Source: Astropecten irregularis (Eukaryota > Echinodermata > Asteroidea > Paxillosida > Astropectinidae). Taken from it: a stretch of 64,000 bases of DNA. The DNA lies in assembly GCA_963971285.1 (NCBI GenBank), contig OZ020244.1:34968001-35032000 (forward strand), read 5' to 3'. Positions 62,571-64,000 of this stretch are shown here, piece after piece. Every line of letters begins with the position of its first letter. The first letter of the stretch is position 1. The notes beneath the pieces are model-generated. The model made no database searches and was not told the DNA's origin. It saw only the letters and a program-made list of their open reading frames with translations. The translations under genes were made by a program, and so were the position numbers.

Positions 62571-62965
62571 GTGCGAAGCACAATCAACTCCATGGTAGGC
62601 CCCCAGGAGCCTCTGCTTGCAACAGTGAAGAGGAGGAAGCTGGCGTGGTATGGACATGTCACCCGTCACAACTGCCTGGCCAAGACCATCCTCCAAGGCA
62701 CCCTCGAAGGTAGTCGCAGAAGACCATCCTCCAAGGCACCCTGGAAGGTAGTCGCAGGAGACCATCCTCCAAGGCACCCTGGAAGGCAGTCGCAGAAGAG
62801 GACGCCAACACAAGACCTGGTCTGACAACATCAAAGACTGGACGTCCCTCTCCACGCCGGATCTCCTTCGGTCAACAGAGACATGTGGAAAGGAATAACT
62901 GTTGCAGCATCCCTCAAGCTCCCCCGACGACCACCCCGGTCATGGGATGAGTGAATGAGTGAATG
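62571..62965 (+). pseudogene. 3' end of a non-LTR retrotransposon ORF
   Basis: KRRKLAWYGHVTRHNCLAKT with GTLEG is the standard C-terminal signature of endonuclease-reverse transcriptases of non-LTR elements. The frame is broken; three tandem copies of a 35-36-bp word (GACCATCCTCCAAGGCACCC) occupy 62,686-62,795, after which GRQ.KTW.DNIKDW and a final LPRRPPRSW-type block appear in other frames. It ends in TGAATGAG-type tail repeats. Strongly 5'-truncated. Confidence 0.75.
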
Positions 62966-63029
62966 AATTCTCAGTTGGTTATTATCTGCTCAGGGCTGTC
63001 AAGGCTATTGGGGCCTTTTCCACAAACCT

Positions 63030-63225
63030 CGCCTCTGGCTCAGGTTCCGGCTCCATTTTATGAATCCGTTCCTAAATGATGGGTATCAAAATTGAGGCTT
63101 TTGGCTGCAGATCGAAAGTAGATTCTCTGGTTTGAAAAGGAAAGCAGAGCTTCAGCTTCAATACCTTTATTTTCAGCATATGGATAATAGAGACAAAGCC
63201 GGATCCTGAGCTGGAACCGGAGTTT
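63030..63225. repeat. Dispersed repeat, copy 2
   Basis: Counterpart of 418-606, same orientation. Confidence 0.7.
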
Positions 63226-63395
63226 AATAGTGTGGTTTGGAAAAGGCCACTAGTATACAAATAATGGAGAGTAGCTTTTATGGTTTCTAAATTAAATGGA
63301 AAATGAGGAATGTTGTGAAGCATTTCGCCTTAAAAATATATGTGAAAAACAAATTCTCAATATGAATTTCTGAAATGCATGAACTCTCTTGGTGT

Positions 63396-63759
63396 TAAAG
63401 GTAGTATCATACTGTGGTAAGAAACCAAAACAGAAATCTTCACAGATTTACGTATAACTTACAGGATATGAAAATGGTGGTGGTAGAAACATACTGTTAA
63501 AATATTTCCGCCTGAAATGGTGTATTTATCCAGCAATTAGTCAAACAATGACCGAAAAACTTTTTGATCTTTTAAAAGATCAAAAATAAAATAGAAAAGA
63601 CTTAAGAAATACTGTGGCTGTTTTTCGCTGTTTCCTCAAAAAGTGAGCACCTTATGGGACTGAAATTTTCACAGATGACTGTTACTGTATCTGTCTTGAT
63701 ATTTTTGCCCATGAATCTGTATTTCTTTGTCAAAACCAAAGTATGATATTACCTTTAAA
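63396..63759. mobile_element. MITE family TAAAGGTAATATCATACTT, copy 4
   Basis: The ends TAAAGGTAGTATCATACTGT and CAAAGTATGATATTACCTTT are inverted. The copy is in the opposite orientation to copies 1 and 2. The remaining 63,760-64,000 shows nothing recognisable. Confidence 0.88.
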
Positions 63760-64000
63760 TCTTAAAACGTAGCAAGATAGTGACCTTCACATCAAATAAT
63801 GTTTAAGGAAATCTACAAGATTCAACCAATAACTAACACCATTATAATAGTGACACATTGCAAAAGTCAAAAGGAGAGTCACAAAGTTTATTTTGTCAAG
63901 CTGAGTAAAATGCCTTCAGGTACAATAAGTTATAAAAATACAAAAACACGATGTGGCTTGGTAAATGTCTTTCGCACAGTTTATCTGAAACTATGTATAG

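Overview
The window looks like a chromosome of an invertebrate deuterostome, most likely an echinoderm. The reasons are intron-rich animal genes whose predicted proteins match the human family members almost end to end, long AT-rich introns packed with short inverted-repeat transposons, and an inserted Polinton/Maverick. The taxon is inferred from general resemblance, not from a database search.

Host genes, left to right: one internal exon of CDC123 (minus, gene runs off the left edge); about 14.8 kb with no recognised coding gene but several striking repeats (a 105-bp tandem array, a 129-bp near-perfect palindrome, a stretch crowded with AATAAA, and an array of about nine units each carrying an AG|GTAAAT junction); ZCRB1 (plus, 7 exons, a U11/U12 minor-spliceosome protein); TXNL4B (minus, 3 exons, convergent with ZCRB1, with a minisatellite abutting its stop codon); RTCB (minus, 12 coding exons, 507 aa, with one textbook U12-type AT-AC intron); UQCC5/SMIM4 (plus, 2 exons, head-to-head with RTCB); and UQCC6/BRAWNIN (plus, 2 exons, 279 bp after the UQCC5 stop). 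Three neighbours (ZCRB1, TXNL4B, RTCB) act in RNA splicing or ligation. UQCC5 and UQCC6 are both small inner-membrane assembly factors of respiratory complex III.

The single UQCC5 intron (18.4 kb) contains a 16.6-kb Polinton at 42,496-59,093, with terminal inverted repeats of about 118 bp and a short target duplication AGGTA. Left to right it holds protein-primed DNA polymerase B (plus; broken by one in-frame stop and one frameshift), integrase and a coiled-coil membrane protein (both minus), a probable major capsid protein, the packaging ATPase, a run of small or membrane-type virion-like genes (plus), a hairpin, a conserved structural-type gene (minus), two plus-strand genes, a small minus-strand gene, a tRNA-related insertion, and a possible single-strand-DNA-binding protein (minus). 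No adenovirus-type protease was recognised. Nearly every gene starts within 0-25 nt of a TATATTA/TATAATAAA-like motif, and two sets of 3' ends carry an 11-bp hairpin with A/T runs, so the element appears to carry compact virus-like transcription signals of its own.

The rest is mostly short transposons with terminal inverted repeats (MITE-like), some nested, tRNA-related sequences, and 3' tails of non-LTR retrotransposons.
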